A stretch of 64,000 nt of DNA, taken from NCBI GenBank assembly GCA_007182875.1, contig AP019515.1, forward strand, positions 209,550 through 273,549, read 5' to 3'. This stretch comes from Vreelandella sulfidaeris (GTDB lineage Bacteria > Pseudomonadota > Gammaproteobacteria > Pseudomonadales > Halomonadaceae). Positions 20,649-29,771 of the stretch are shown here, in pieces. Below the pieces are notes generated by a model, which saw only the letters and a program-made list of their open reading frames with translations, had not been told where the DNA came from and did not search any database. Within the stretch, counting starts at the first letter, position 1. Every line of letters starts with the position of its first letter. The translations under genes and the position numbers were made by a program.

Positions 20649-21058
20649 TGGTACTGATCTCCTAATGTCGCGAGGACTTCGTTTGCGTATTGCTGGCCTG
20701 CCGGACTATTCGGCGACCCAGCGTTGTAAGCGGCCAATGCCGCCTCCCACTCGCCGTAGCGCGTGATGTTGTCGTAGAGAATCCACGTCCCTACAGCGAA
20801 ATTCGTACACTCATTTTCCAACAACTCACGCTCGGTAATTCCCCATTGCTGGAGGTAATTCCGGTTGGTTTCCTGGTCGAGCCACCATGTATTGACTTGC
20901 ATAGCGCCTAGGTCGTAAGTGCCATTCTTGTTCGGACCTATGCGACCCACTAATTGCCCTCGGCTGCCGCTCTCTTGAAGACGTACTGCCGCGACAATCT
21001 CGATGGGTACTTGGTAGTAATCAGCGATTTCAGGGACACAATCAGGTAGGGCAATCAT
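20645..21058 (-). CDS. Lytic transglycosylase, VirB1-like
   Basis: Intact 137 residues behind AGGAGG. Contains the SLT core: IEIVAAVRLQESGSRGQ (catalytic Glu in LQESGS), YDLGAMQVNTWW and ALAAYNAGSPNS. No signal peptide is evident at the chosen start. It opens local holes in peptidoglycan for the channel. The TraA start overlaps its stop codon. Confidence 0.88.
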   Translation of the reverse strand: MIALPDCVPEIADYYQVPIEIVAAVRLQESGSRGQLVGRIGPNKNGTYDLGAMQVNTWWLDQETNRNYLQQWGITERELLENECTNFAVGTWILYDNITRYGEWEAALAAYNAGSPNSPAGQQYANEVLATLGDQYQ

Positions 21059-21068
21059 TGACCACCTC

Positions 21069-21841
21069 CTAGCGCTGTTCTTCAGCCACAGCCGCGGATT
21101 CCCCAGCGCCAGCTTCGTCGTTGGTTTCTTCTGGGTGTTCTGCGCTTCAGGCTTGGCCACATCAAACGGCGTCATCATCCGCTCAGCGACCATGGCAGTG
21201 GGGCTGACACGATCCATCACCAGCCCGACCTCCAGACTTTCCTCGAAGCCGCCTTCTGCTCCTGGTTTGGGGATCTTTCGCAATAGGCCGGTAACTCGTC
21301 CCTCAACATGCAGGGCGGTGCCGGCCTCGTACTCGACAAGTCGATCGACAACGCGCCCAAAAGCAGCCATGGACACCACGCCGGTATGCTGAAAGGAGCG
21401 CCCCAGGTCCGGTCGGTCAGGGCCGATCTGCAGGTACGCTGTGGAGGGTGGTCCCTCCTTCTCGGGAGTTTTCCCCTCAGCAAGCCAATCGCAATGAAAC
21501 GATTGAAAGATGTTTTCGATGTTGCCCTCGATCATCGGGGCAGCCGGCTGGATGTTGTTGGCCACCAACTCGGCACTCAGGTGCTGCTCGCCCGTGTGGT
21601 GTGCACGGCGCACAATGCCGCCAACATGGCCGAAAATTTCAATGTAAGAATCAACATCCAGCTTGGCTGCGCGATCAGATAGATGGTTCGGAATTCGGAC
21701 AATGATCTGATTTACAGATTGGATTAGGGCTTCTGTGCTTCGCTTGTTCTTACCAACCTTGAGCACCATCAGGCCAGAACGACCGCGCTCCTTTGGCGTC
21801 TCTTTTCGTAGAATCTGGGCGTGGGCGATAAAGACGTTCAT
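21069..21841 (-). CDS. Conserved transfer-operon protein, possible OB fold (frameshifted near end)
   Basis: About 255 residues, starting MNVFIAHAQILRKETPKERG and overlapping the OmpA-like gene stop. The region ERGRSGLMVLKVG, GVVSMAAFGRVVDRLVEYEA and GTALHVEGRVTGLLRK resembles an OB-fold/SSB pattern (repeated VEGRVTG-type strands), but it is not a recognisable SSB. After a break near 21130 it ends in an acidic tail, AGAGESAAVAEEQR-stop, which is like an SSB-type flexible tail. Function unknown; ssDNA binding during transfer is a guess. Confidence 0.5.
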
Positions 21842-22482
21842 TGGTCTGCCTCCAGGTAAAAATCTCGGCGCGACGGTTTGCCGCCCGCGCTTCATCAGTC
21901 GTGCCGTCAACCAACTTGGGATAGATGCCATGCCCTTCCGTCAGGAACCGGGCCTTTGGCCAAGCCAAATGGAGCTGTCCCGCGATCGCATCAGCGCGGC
22001 GCTGTGAGAGTGAAATGTTGTAGGACTCAGGGCCGATATGGTCGGTGTACCCAACAATGAGCACACGGCCAGCCAGGTCTTCTCCTTCCAGGAAGGAAGC
22101 CATTTCACGCTGAGAGGTAGGCGTCAGCGTTGTTGAGTCGAACTCGAAATGGAAGCGCGCCAGAAGCACAGACTCCATGGCGTCCTTGTAGTCATCCGGC
22201 ATTGAGGCATGACGCTGCTGCCAATAGGCCTCGTCGTAAACGGTGCCGCCGTAAGCGTAGCGATCAAGCCCCTGGCCAGCCCGTAGTACCAGTTGGTGGT
22301 ACGGGTCGCGTTGACCCTCGAAGCGTATAGGCAGGGATCACCACATGCCGACTGGTCATCGTGTTATACGAATCAGGTAGCGTTGACGTGCGTGCGTGCT
22401 CCAGAGCCGAAGGATGTGCTGCACAGCCAGCAAGAACAGCTGTCAGCGCGACAGCAAGCACAGGGTTTCGCAGTGTCATCAA
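21838..22482 (-). CDS. OmpA-like peptidoglycan-binding lipoprotein (frameshifted)
   Basis: Lipobox at the start (LAVALTAVLAGC), a variable region, then an OmpA C-terminal domain: FHFEFDSTTLTPTSQREMAS, LIVGYTDHIGPESYNISLSQ, RRADAI and DEARAANRRAEIF. Breaks lie near 22265 and 21855. About 215 residues. It would anchor the transfer apparatus to peptidoglycan. OmpA-like lipoproteins are not part of the F operon itself, so this is an accessory of this element type. Confidence 0.82.
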
Positions 22483-23083
22483 AGGTTCTCCAGGTACTTG
22501 ATTACCGCCTCGGCCCTCTCGGCAACGTCTCCCGACAGGCTCAATAGCTTCACTTCAGAACGAGACACAGCGACAAAGGCAGGGTACTCACGAAGACCTG
22601 CCCGACCAGCAAGCCTCGCTGCTCGCTCAATCGCCTCGACAGAGCTGGGATCGCTGATATGGTCGTCCGCAAACTCGTTCCACCGAACTTGGGGAACATG
22701 CAATTGGAGGTGCGCCAGCACATCGTCATAGTCCTTGAGGGGAACCCCGGTTTCGCCAGCCGTGAGAAAGGCTTTGCGAACGTCATTGGCGACCCTGGAA
22801 TAGAGCGAGATGCGTAAAGGCGCGTTCACGCCATGCTCGTTCAAGGCCGGTATGGGAAGGCAGGGGAGCGTAGCGGTACTCCAGGCCCGCCGCTTCGACG
22901 GCTGCCTGAATAGAAGAGTGGTGTTTGTCCATGGCCTGGCAGTGCGGGCAATCGAAGCTGGCAAACTCAACCAGCGCCAGAGGCTGATCATTTCCGGCAT
23001 GTGCGCCAGCAGCGAGGCCCAAGGTGGCCACGGTGACACCAAGAAATTTACGGATAGGGTGTAGCAGACGGGTGGGAAATCAT
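22479..23083 (-). CDS. DsbA/DsbC-like thioredoxin-fold protein of the transfer operon (frameshifted)
   Basis: Signal peptide (FLGVTVATLGLAAGAHA), then LALVEFASFDCPHCQAMDKH with a CPHC redox motif as in DsbA, and a C-terminal part containing REYPAFVAVSRSEVK. Breaks lie near 23070 and 22830. About 200 residues. Probably forms or isomerises disulfides in the Cys-rich proteins TraN, TraU and TraH, the role played by TrbB/DsbC in other F-type systems. Confidence 0.8.
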
Positions 23084-23386
23084 TGGTCGCTCTCCCCGAC
23101 TGATCACTAGATTCGTTACCTTGGTGGCTTTCGATCCAGGCGTCTTCGTGCAGCAAGCGCCACACGGTAAAGCGACAAGCATAGTCAGCTGATTCAAACG
23201 CCTCATGCACCGATTCCTGTTGCTTAGGAAGGTTAGCTGCGTCAGTGAAGTTGCCACATTGCCAAACCACAGAACGGGCTGACAGGTTCGCTCAATTCGA
23301 GCTTCTGAATCGGTCGCCAGGACAATCCATGCGACCCAAACTAATATGGCCACGCCAATAAGCGTGCTGCCTCGCATCGCCATCAT
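23080..23386 (-). CDS. Small single-helix transfer-operon protein, unknown (frameshifted)
   Basis: Starts MMAMRGSTLIGVAILVWVAW behind GGAGG; a single hydrophobic helix then a soluble part with two cysteines (RIERTCQPVLWFGNVATSLT, ADYACRFTVWRLLHEDAWIE). About 100 residues; a break near 23230. It is the first gene of the transfer operon as I read it. Not recognised. Confidence 0.55.
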
Positions 23387-23555
23387 CTCAATTCCGCCTC
23401 CCAGCGGTGCTCTCTCATAGGTGCCCTTATTGGGCCTCGCAGGTAGATAGGGCAGCCACTGACACTTAACCGGGGAAGTAGAGATTTTTGCGCGAGTCGC
23501 TTTGCTGGCGCATGCCAAGGCTTAGAGGGAGATGAAAACGACTATCGAGGGAGGC

Positions 23556-23770
23556 TTAGAACAGGGAGAGCTGGGTTTCTTTAGATCGAGGAGAGGAGGC
23601 GCTGCTTTGCTCATTATCTGCTTTCAAATACTCTCCAGAGGCATCATCAGCGCCAGCGAGCCACGCCATATCCTCAGGCGACCAAGGACGAAAGGAGAGG
23701 GCTGATAGGTGCCCAGCGTTTTGTGTATTTCATGAGACAGGCGGTAAGCCTCGTAGCGCCCTTGATCCAT
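23556..23770 (-). CDS. Small protein ending in a beta-clamp-binding motif (frameshifted)
   Basis: A 71-residue frame (one missing base near 23680): MDQGRYEAYRLSHEIHKTLG, PWSPEDMAWLAGADDASGEY, ending KETQLSLF-stop. QLSLF at the extreme C-terminus is the canonical pentapeptide that binds the bacterial DNA sliding clamp. It lies downstream of the methyltransferase gene on the same strand. Function beyond the predicted clamp contact is unknown. Confidence 0.6.
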
Positions 23771-23854
23771 TACCTTTCCGTTAGGATGTGTTTTCGGAAT
23801 GCTAACCCAAATGCTAAAGCTGGCGCGATCGCATCGACCGCGCCAGCTTACTTC

Positions 23855-25508
23855 TTACTGGGCGGGCTTATCGGCCACAAGGATGGTCACGTTTACGCCA
23901 GTCCCGGCGAACTCACCCTGATAGCTAGCAGTCCATTCCACCTCCCAGCCCGGCAGTAGATCCTTGCCGCGCATGCTGCCGGGGAGGATAGCCACAAGGC
24001 GCCCGCCAGGAGCTAGACAACTCGCTGCGGCTTCAAGATGATGCAGGGCTCGACCTTTGCTGTACGGAGGGTTCATGACTATTTTGGTGTAGCTTCTGGC
24101 CGTATTTGCCCACTCTAGAAAGTCGGCTTGATGGCAGCGAAACCCTTCGCCGCTAGCACCTTGCAATGCAGCGGTGCCAGCTCGACACAGGTAGTCCGAT
24201 CTTTGGGAAGCATATCAGCAATATGGCCCTGGCCAGCACTTGGCTCCAGCACCGTATCCTGGTCGTTGATTTCGGCCAATTCTACGACCTCATACGCCAA
24301 GCGTTCCGGGGTAGGGTAATACTGGTGGCTCTTATGGTCAGGGATGCAACCACTGGCAACAATCTCATCCAAAATCGGCTTGGTGTGGTAGCCGAACTCG
24401 AACCACGACACTGCGCCGTTATCACTGAATACCTTAACCCCACCGATGGCCTTGAGCACCTGCTCAGCCTCAGCCAGCGCTACCTTATCCTTCACTCCAT
24501 AATCGAACTCAATCGCCCAAGGGTTTTCTGTCTTCGGCGACCGTGTTTCGAGATGTCGAAGGTGGCTAGGGCAGCGGGTAGGGACGCTGCGCATGGAACC
24601 GAGTAAATTGATGACCGCAAATTGAAGTGGGCGATCCATTAGCACAAAGTCTTTAGGCTTGCGCTTAGGCGGGGTACGGAACTGAGAAGGAATTGCAGTC
24701 GGTGCAAATGCGCCAGCACTTGGTTTAGGCGAAAAGCGATTTCGGGGTGTACCTCAAGATGCGCCGTGCCTTTTAAAGACCTTCAGGTACAGAGCGCCAC
24801 CATCAACCATAAACCGCTTGCCTGGGGTGCGCCGTGCAATATCAATCAATCGGCTAGAGGCCTGCCAGTTTGGTTCATCCCGGCCCATAAATTTAGCAAT
24901 GACTGAGCGAAGGTCATTGATATGGCCTGCCTGGTCATGATTCACCGTCTCATAGGAAGTGACGACATAATTGAGGATCATCCGTTTGTAGAAACCTTCA
25001 GGCCGATTGGTAACATGCTCACGGCTTAGGGCACGGAATATACCGTCGACACGCTCAGCTAGGAAGGTGCCGCGCATCATTAGCAGCTCGGTCAGGGTTG
25101 CCCTTACGGTTTCCTCAGTGAAGTCAGGGTTTTCATCTCGTTAATCTGCTCCCACCACTCGCTACGGCGAGTCTGAGGCATGAAGTCGAGAACATCGGTC
25201 ATCTTCAAGGCCCGGACCCAATATTCAGCGTTCAGCGCTGCGATCGCGCCTTCTTCAATAAAAATATTCTCTGCGGACAGTGATGAGTAACGTGTGTTGT
25301 CGTGCTTGCGATTGCCCTGGATGAAGTAGTTGATGACACCTTTACGATCACCATCAAACAGTGCCGCCACTTCTTCCACACGCCTACGCATTGCGTTGTA
25401 GCGCCCCATCAGCCCATCGACCATATCTGTCGAGGCCGGGGCGAAGAACTCGCCCATATCTCCAAGATATTCTGTGCTGTCATGGCTATCAATGGCTTCG
25501 TGAATCAT
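23855..25508 (-). CDS. DUF4942 protein fused to N6-adenine DNA methyltransferase (frameshifted)
   Basis: About 550 residues. The N-terminal half is DUF4942-like: WWEQINEMKTPDFTEETVRA, GIFRALSREHVTNRPEGFYK, DLRSVIAKFMGRDEPNW and GGALYLKVFKRHG. The C-terminal half has YYPTPERLAYEVVELA, the SAM motif VLEPSAGQGHIADML and catalytic NPPY (VMNPPYSKGRALHHLEAA). Breaks near 25120, 24755, 24560 and 24130. Such solitary plasmid methyltransferases can shield transferred DNA from host restriction; no cognate endonuclease is nearby. Divergent from the repressor gene at 25677. Confidence 0.83.
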
Positions 25509-25574
25509 GGTGCCGTTCCCTATTTAGTGATCTATTACAAGCGAGTTTCCGAGGTGCCTGGCTTCCTGCGTAGG

Positions 25575-25676
25575 TGACGCCGACCGGCTGCCTTCGTTAT
25601 GATGTAAACACTTTAATGCAGCATTACTGTTTACGGCAAGTAAAAATGTGTTCAATGCACACTTTTAGGGGATACC
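25575..25676. promoter_or_regulatory. Divergent promoter/operator region
   Basis: Between the divergent methyltransferase and TrfB-like genes: an inverted repeat GTAAACA (25606) / TGTTTAC (25628) and a second imperfect palindrome GTGTTCAATGCACAC (25649-25663), whose right arm TGCACACTTTTA recurs (inverted) near 35104 and 35126. Good candidates for autoregulation by the adjacent repressor. Confidence 0.5.
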
Positions 25677-25960
25677 ATGTCCACAGATGACATCAGCACT
25701 CAACAGCTATACGCGGCACTGGCAAGGCTTAGAATGAAGGGTCGTGCATGTGATGCAGCTTCAGATGTGATTATGAAGGTGTGCGATACATACGCTAAAG
25801 CAGCCAATATGCATGGCGTGTCCAGAGCTGCTGTTTCTCAGGCAGCAAAGCGAATACAGGCGGAAGTAGATCGGGTGTTCGTGGCAGTCGAGGTGAGATT
25901 GCCCAGGACAAGCTGCTGGCGCTGGATGAATGGCTAGCGAGCCAAGGAGGGCAAGACTAA
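25677..25960 (+). CDS. TrfB/KorA-like transcriptional repressor (frameshifted at 3-prime end)
   Basis: MSTDDISTQQLYAALARLRM starts a protein of about 95 residues with the TrfB pattern: LYAALARLRMKG, ACDAASDVIMK, then the helix-turn-helix NMHGVSRAAVSQAAKRIQAE. KorA/TrfB proteins repress replication and transfer promoters of plasmids globally. The frame slips near 25890 and then ends KLLALDEWLASQGGQD. AGGGG 6 bases before the ATG. Likely binds the palindromes upstream. Confidence 0.75.
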
Positions 25961-26085
25961 CCAGCAGCGACGCTGAGAAAGGAGAACCGTAGTAGGTTAA
26001 GGCGGGGAATATTGACGGGAAGCGGGCTGGCAAGCCAACCCGCTGCATCACATCCTGGATGAAGGGGCTATATAGGCCCAGCAAG

Positions 26086-26452
26086 TCACAAAGAGGGGCG
26101 GCGCTCGCCTGCTTCGGGCGGTGCATACTGGCTAAGGGTAGCCTCCAACAGCTCGGGTATCTCAAGGCAAGAACGAAGCTCGCATTGAGCATGGATCAGT
26201 AGCGCCAACTTGGGTGTCCACTCAGGAAGCCCGAGATGGCCGACATACTCCTCAGCGACAGGGCCAGCCAGAAACTCAGCCGCAGAGAACTGGTGCTTGA
26301 GGTTGTTGCTCTTTAGGTCATCAATTGCTTTCAAAATACTTGCGTGAGTAACTGACGGTGGGGCAGCAGCTCCTGCGACTGATGGCAATCGGTCGACACA
26401 ATGCTCTGGCCTGGGATAAGCACATCAGCAAGTGCGGAAATTTGTGAGTCCA
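26086..26452 (-). CDS. Conserved hypothetical protein (frameshifted near start)
   Basis: About 122 residues starting MDSQISALADVLIPGQSIVS; a slip near 26385 then leads through APPSVTHASILKAIDDLKSN to GERRPSL-stop. Soluble, no signal peptide, no motif recognised. It follows the PH-domain gene by 9 bp. Confidence 0.5.
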
Positions 26453-26460
26453 TGATCTAA

Positions 26461-26948
26461 CTACTCCTGCCCAGTGCCAGCCGCAAGGCTTTGAAAGTGA
26501 CTGTTGATTGAAGCCATGACCTTCAACGGGTTGGCCACGCGATCAAATCGAGCTTCGCTTGTGCCAGTGCCTGCCGCAGACATTTTCACCGTCCCATATC
26601 CCAGCAATCGACCCAAGATCGTCTGGTTCACTTCGGTCGAACGAATGTGATGAATAAATAGGGTGTAACACGCCTGGCAATAATGCCGTGCCGCTCTATC
26701 ACGCGATCGGGGCCTATGACGTACTCGTGAGCAAGGCGCTGATAGGCGATGTTCAGCAGCCCCAGGCGGCCAACCCCATCCCTGCCCAGGAAAGGATGTT
26801 CGTCAGAGTCTCTGGAGCGTTTGCCCCAGCGAGGGTAAAGGGGCATGAGGAGCAAAGTGCAATGCTGCCCCAAGGGTACAAGCAACCAGTGTCCCAGCAG
26901 GGCGCGGTGACTGACTCGGAAGGTGGTCTTGCTTATCATGGGTTTCAT
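26461..26948 (-). CDS. Membrane protein with bacterial PH domain (bPH2/DUF304; frameshifted)
   Basis: About 160 residues. N-terminal hydrophobic segment (GHWLLVPLGQHCTLLLMPLY), then the PH pattern AYQRLAHEYVIGPDRVIERH, GIIARRVTPYLFIHHIRSTE, VNQTILGRLLGYGTVKMSAA, typical of YdbS/YdbT-like bPH2 domains. A slip near 26640 is repaired by one base. Role unknown; such domains are common in membrane stress proteins. Confidence 0.72.
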
Positions 26949-27263
26949 CTCCCGGCTGCTGCCACCTCCGCTTCTTTCAGTCGGTGGCTCAATTGTGATT
27001 CTGCCGTTTCAACGTGGAAAAGCTCGATGCTGTCATCCGGCCAGCGGATCAGGACGAACCCATCTCGAAGCAGGTGGGTTAGAGGGTAGGGCCAGAGATG
27101 ACAGGTAACGAAGGGCCTTCGAGTGTGTGGAGTTCCCACCGACTGGCTGAGCGGTCATGAAAAGAGCCGCGTTGTCAGCGCCACCTGGCCAATCCAGGTC
27201 ACAGTCGCGTTCAAGACGCCTAACAAGCTGTCTCGCCTGGCGGGAATTACGCGGCCCGCTCAT
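26945..27263 (-). CDS. Hypothetical protein (frameshifted)
   Basis: About 105 residues from MSGPRNSRQARQLVRRLERD through HSKALRYLSSLALP to a C-terminal part FVLIRWPDDSIELFHVETAE and AAAGR-stop, with a slip near 27085. Overlaps the PH-domain gene by 4 bp, so co-translated. Not recognised. Confidence 0.5.
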
Positions 27264-27466
27264 AGGCAACCTCCAGCCCACACACTTTCTTTACAGCACA
27301 CTCAATTTCTTGGCGCACCCGGTCCATCGTCAGTAACCGCGCCCCTCCTCATCAATGATCAGCGTCAGTGTTTCGTTGGTTTCGCGCAGGGCCGCCCTAT
27401 CAACGACAAGTCGTGAGAGTAGGAAAGCTCGTCGTGCGCGTTCGCAATAAGAGCACCTGAATCCAT
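27247..27466 (-). CDS. Hypothetical protein, about 73 aa (frameshifted)
   Basis: Starts MDSGALIANAHDELSYSHDL, continues ETNETLTLIIDEEGRG and ends VRQEIECAVKKVCGLEVAYE RAA-stop. Slips near 27395 and 27345. First gene of a minus-strand unit whose promoter motif lies 12 bp upstream. Not recognised. Confidence 0.5.
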
Positions 27467-27477
27467 AATACAAACCT

Positions 27478-27494
27478 TAATTATACTAGACGAC
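27478..27494 (-). promoter_or_regulatory. Shared promoter motif, copy 1
   Basis: On the minus strand GTCGTCTAGTATAATTA, with a TATAAT -10 element, 12 bases before the ATG at 27466. Closely matches copies at 27648, 42709 and 58403. The very short distance implies an almost leaderless message. Confidence 0.6.
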
Positions 27495-27647
27495 ATCTTT
27501 TAACTATGAATATGTGACAATTTTACGGATTCTCCGCCATTACTAATTGCCGTTATTACTGATTTACGGCGCTGCGTTTGCGATGGTTCGGGATTGTGTA
27601 GAGAATACTTTGTCTGGAAATGCTTCGCAGAGTTTTAAATATAAAAC

Positions 27648-27665
27648 GTCGTATGGTATAAATTA
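27648..27665 (+). promoter_or_regulatory. Shared promoter motif, copy 2
   Basis: GTCGTATGGTATAAATTA, 59 bp upstream of the lipoprotein ATG at 27724. Same block as at 27478, 42709 and 58403; the common core is GTCGT-MT-R-GTAT. Confidence 0.6.
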
Positions 27666-27723
27666 TATATCTATAAGTAGCTTTGCCTGAAACCATCAAA
27701 ACAACGGATTAAAGGGGATCAAA

Positions 27724-28221
27724 ATGACTATCAAGCGTACTCTCATGGGTCTGGCTGCCACATCAATGCTGCTGTTGGCTGCTGGTTGTGCTGCCCGCAA
27801 GTCTGGCATGTTGCAGAACTCAGCCGTCAGCGCGATCACTGATGTGCTAGGAAGTCGCAACAACAATAGCGTCAGCGCAGCAGGAGCAGACTCGGCCAGT
27901 CACATGCAGGGCGTTCAGGGTTTGGTTAATGGCGGAAAAGCAGGTATGAGCGGTGCCGCCTACGGTGCTGTTGGCGCTGGCGCGCTAGGTCTGGCTGACA
28001 AGGGGATGCGAAGCGCTTTCACCGCATTGCAGGGCGAATCCGAAGTCGGGTTCGAGGACGTTGCCAACATGAAACAGAACATCGTCAAGAGCGATACTTA
28101 TGTCGATGGTGAAGGCCGTACTTGCATTGATTACCACATCACTGTCACTGGTGGCCCCGAGGACAATGATCAGAATGTCACGACTTGCCAGAATGCCGGT
28201 GGCGACTGGGAACGAATCTGA
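27724..28221 (+). CDS. Putative lipoprotein with glycine-rich segment
   Basis: Intact, 165 residues. Signal peptide with lipobox LLLLAAGC (MTIKRTLMGLAATSMLLLAA), predicted lipidated Cys at about residue 22. A Gly/Ala-rich middle (GGKAGMSGAAYGAVGAGALG) could insert in membranes. A Cys pair near the end (RTCIDYHITVTGG, VTTCQNAGGDW) may form a disulfide. AGGGGA 7 bases upstream of the ATG. Preceded by promoter motif copy 2. Not recognised; entry exclusion is a possible but unsupported idea. Confidence 0.7.
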   Translation: MTIKRTLMGLAATSMLLLAAGCAARKSGMLQNSAVSAITDVLGSRNNNSVSAAGADSASHMQGVQGLVNGGKAGMSGAAYGAVGAGALGLADKGMRSAFTALQGESEVGFEDVANMKQNIVKSDTYVDGEGRTCIDYHITVTGGPEDNDQNVTTCQNAGGDWERI

Positions 28222-28269
28222 TTCGATCAGCGGCCACTCTATTAGTGGCCGCTCAGCTTTGAGGGCAAA

Positions 28270-28489
28270 ATGGCTGACGATAATCTCAATACATCGCGGT
28301 TCGATAAGTCTGCTTTGGACATGACGAGACTGGAAGCCTTTACGATGACCGCCATGCACGCCATTCTGCTTGGTGAGGGAGGGTAAATTAAGCCCCGAGG
28401 AAGTCGGCGAGAGCGCGGCAGCCTTTGCCGAAGCATCGCTCTCCGCGGCCTCTGAAACGCTCGATGACCACGACACGAAACCGAGTTAA
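28270..28489 (+). CDS. Small hypothetical protein, about 73 aa (frameshifted)
   Basis: Starts MADDNLNTSRFDKSALDMTR, passes LEAFTMTAMHAILLGEGG and, after a slip near 28385, LSPEEVGESAAAFAEASLSA to DDHDTKPS-stop. It lies 48 bp after the lipoprotein gene, on the same strand. Not recognised. Confidence 0.5.
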
Positions 28490-28613
28490 CCCCATGCAAG
28501 ACTGCAAGTACGCGATCGGGCAGCAACCTTAACGGTTTGCTGCTCGATTTCGTTGGAGGCAGGTTTAATTTTTCGCATGCGAAACAGAGCAATGCCTACT
28601 AGGTCATTGACTA

Positions 28614-28883
28614 TCAAGTTGATGCAATCACCTGAGCCGGAAATAGGTCACCGCGCAACTTGAAGCGCCCTACCATTGAGGCCAATCGTTCGGCGTGCTC
28701 GCTGAGCTGATCGGTCGACATGGTGGACAGCTCGGCTAGAGATGCGTTCTGCTTTGTCATGCGATCCAGCTCCGCCACGGCGATATTCACCTGGCCGATG
28801 CCGTCGCTCTGCTCGCCAGCGGCATGACTGATCTCGCTTAGCATGCCAGCGACGCGTTGTACGCCCGCCATCAATTCATTCAA
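28614..28883 (-). pseudogene. Methyl-accepting chemotaxis protein, C-terminal fragment
   Basis: The last 85-90 residues of an MCP signalling domain: MLSEISHAAGEQSDGIGQVN, AELDRMTKQNASLAE, LSEHAERLASMVGRFKL. The sensor, HAMP and hairpin tip are absent because the similarity ends at about 28884, next to a plus-strand gene start. A remnant left by rearrangement. Confidence 0.75.
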
Positions 28884-28897
28884 GTAATCTACTGTTC

Positions 28898-29221
28898 ATG
28901 AGTTCCTGGGGCCGATCATCAATTGCGACTCGATTTTATGTTCGGATGGGCATAGCTGGTATAACATCTTCTCTGCTAACCATGGTATTGCTCACGCTCG
29001 ATAATCAGCGCGTGATCGGCAAGGAATATCACATTCAGAACGTCAACAGCTATATGAGCCGCTTAAAGGGATGGATGGGGCGCTTTCATGGAGTGGGAAC
29101 GGTGTACTTACCCAACTATTTGGCATGGCGACGTTTGTTTGAAACCGCAGAGCCAACGGAGGAGATGGCTACGTATAGCGATTGGCTCAAACCAACAAAA
29201 GATACCAACATAGCCATATAA
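28898..29221 (+). CDS. Membrane protein, N-terminal part only
   Basis: 107 residues with one hydrophobic helix (GIAGITSSLLTMVLLTLDN) and a periplasmic-like part rich in Trp/Tyr (LKGWMGRFHGVGTVYLPNYL, WRRLFETAEP). It looks like the beginning of a sensor or conjugation membrane protein that stops early at TAA 29219. Not recognised. Confidence 0.4.
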   Translation: MSSWGRSSIATRFYVRMGIAGITSSLLTMVLLTLDNQRVIGKEYHIQNVNSYMSRLKGWMGRFHGVGTVYLPNYLAWRRLFETAEPTEEMATYSDWLKPTKDTNIAI

Positions 29222-29318
29222 ATACAGAATTCAGAGATTCGGCAGGTCTGCTGCAAGCTAGGCAGAAGGAGGGTCTCAAACCGTCCCTGTCCAAGGGCGG
29301 GAAAGGCGCTACAAGCGC

Positions 29319-29771
29319 TTATCCGGGTGAACGAGACTTCCTGGCACTGTCAGCCAATGCCTGGAAATAGGAGTGACTGGGGTTGATCAGGTAGTTCGTT
29401 TCTCGAGGCACCACGACACTTGGGACTACTAGCGCGAGGCTCGATTGGCTCTCAAGCCAGCTGTCGCCGATCTCCGCGGTCGAGGCGGGCGCCGGCTCCT
29501 CCATCCAGTCTTCCGGCAGACTATCGGCAGGCAGGCGCATCAGCGCATTTTCCGGGATAGTCACCTCCAACAGCGCATAGTGTGTCAGCAACCGATAGTC
29601 ATCAAGATGAACCATCACCTCAAGCATAGCCAGTGATTCAGCACTGGCGAGGTACACACAGGCCTTCCCCTTGCTATTCCATCGACCGCCGTACAAGCGG
29701 GCTCCCTCCCCATCGAAGGCCGTCTGGAGCCACTTCCGCTTTACGAGGCGGTAACCACGAACCGTACTCAC
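29319..29771 (-). CDS. RES-domain toxin (second module)
   Basis: Intact 150 residues. Signature: VRGYRLVKRKWLQTAFDGEG, ARLYGGRWNSKGKACVYLAS, AESLAMLEVMVHL, ending ETNYLINPSHSYF. The Arg/Tyr/Glu-type active-site residues of RES NAD+-consuming toxins (first R, the GGRWN Arg, LYG Tyr, LE Glu) are visible. The usual F-D-x-R-L tail is missing, so the last 15 residues may be out of frame. Overlaps the antitoxin stop. Confidence 0.88.
   Translation of the reverse strand: MSTVRGYRLVKRKWLQTAFDGEGARLYGGRWNSKGKACVYLASAESLAMLEVMVHLDDYRLLTHYALLEVTIPENALMRLPADSLPEDWMEEPAPASTAEIGDSWLESQSSLALVVPSVVVPRETNYLINPSHSYFQALADSARKSRSPG

Noticed and set aside
20645..21931. Single 428-codon gene joining the OB-like protein and transglycosylase
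   Set aside because: An AGGAGG plus ATG at 21058 and an upstream frame ending AVAEEQR-stop show two genes fused only by an indel near 21130.
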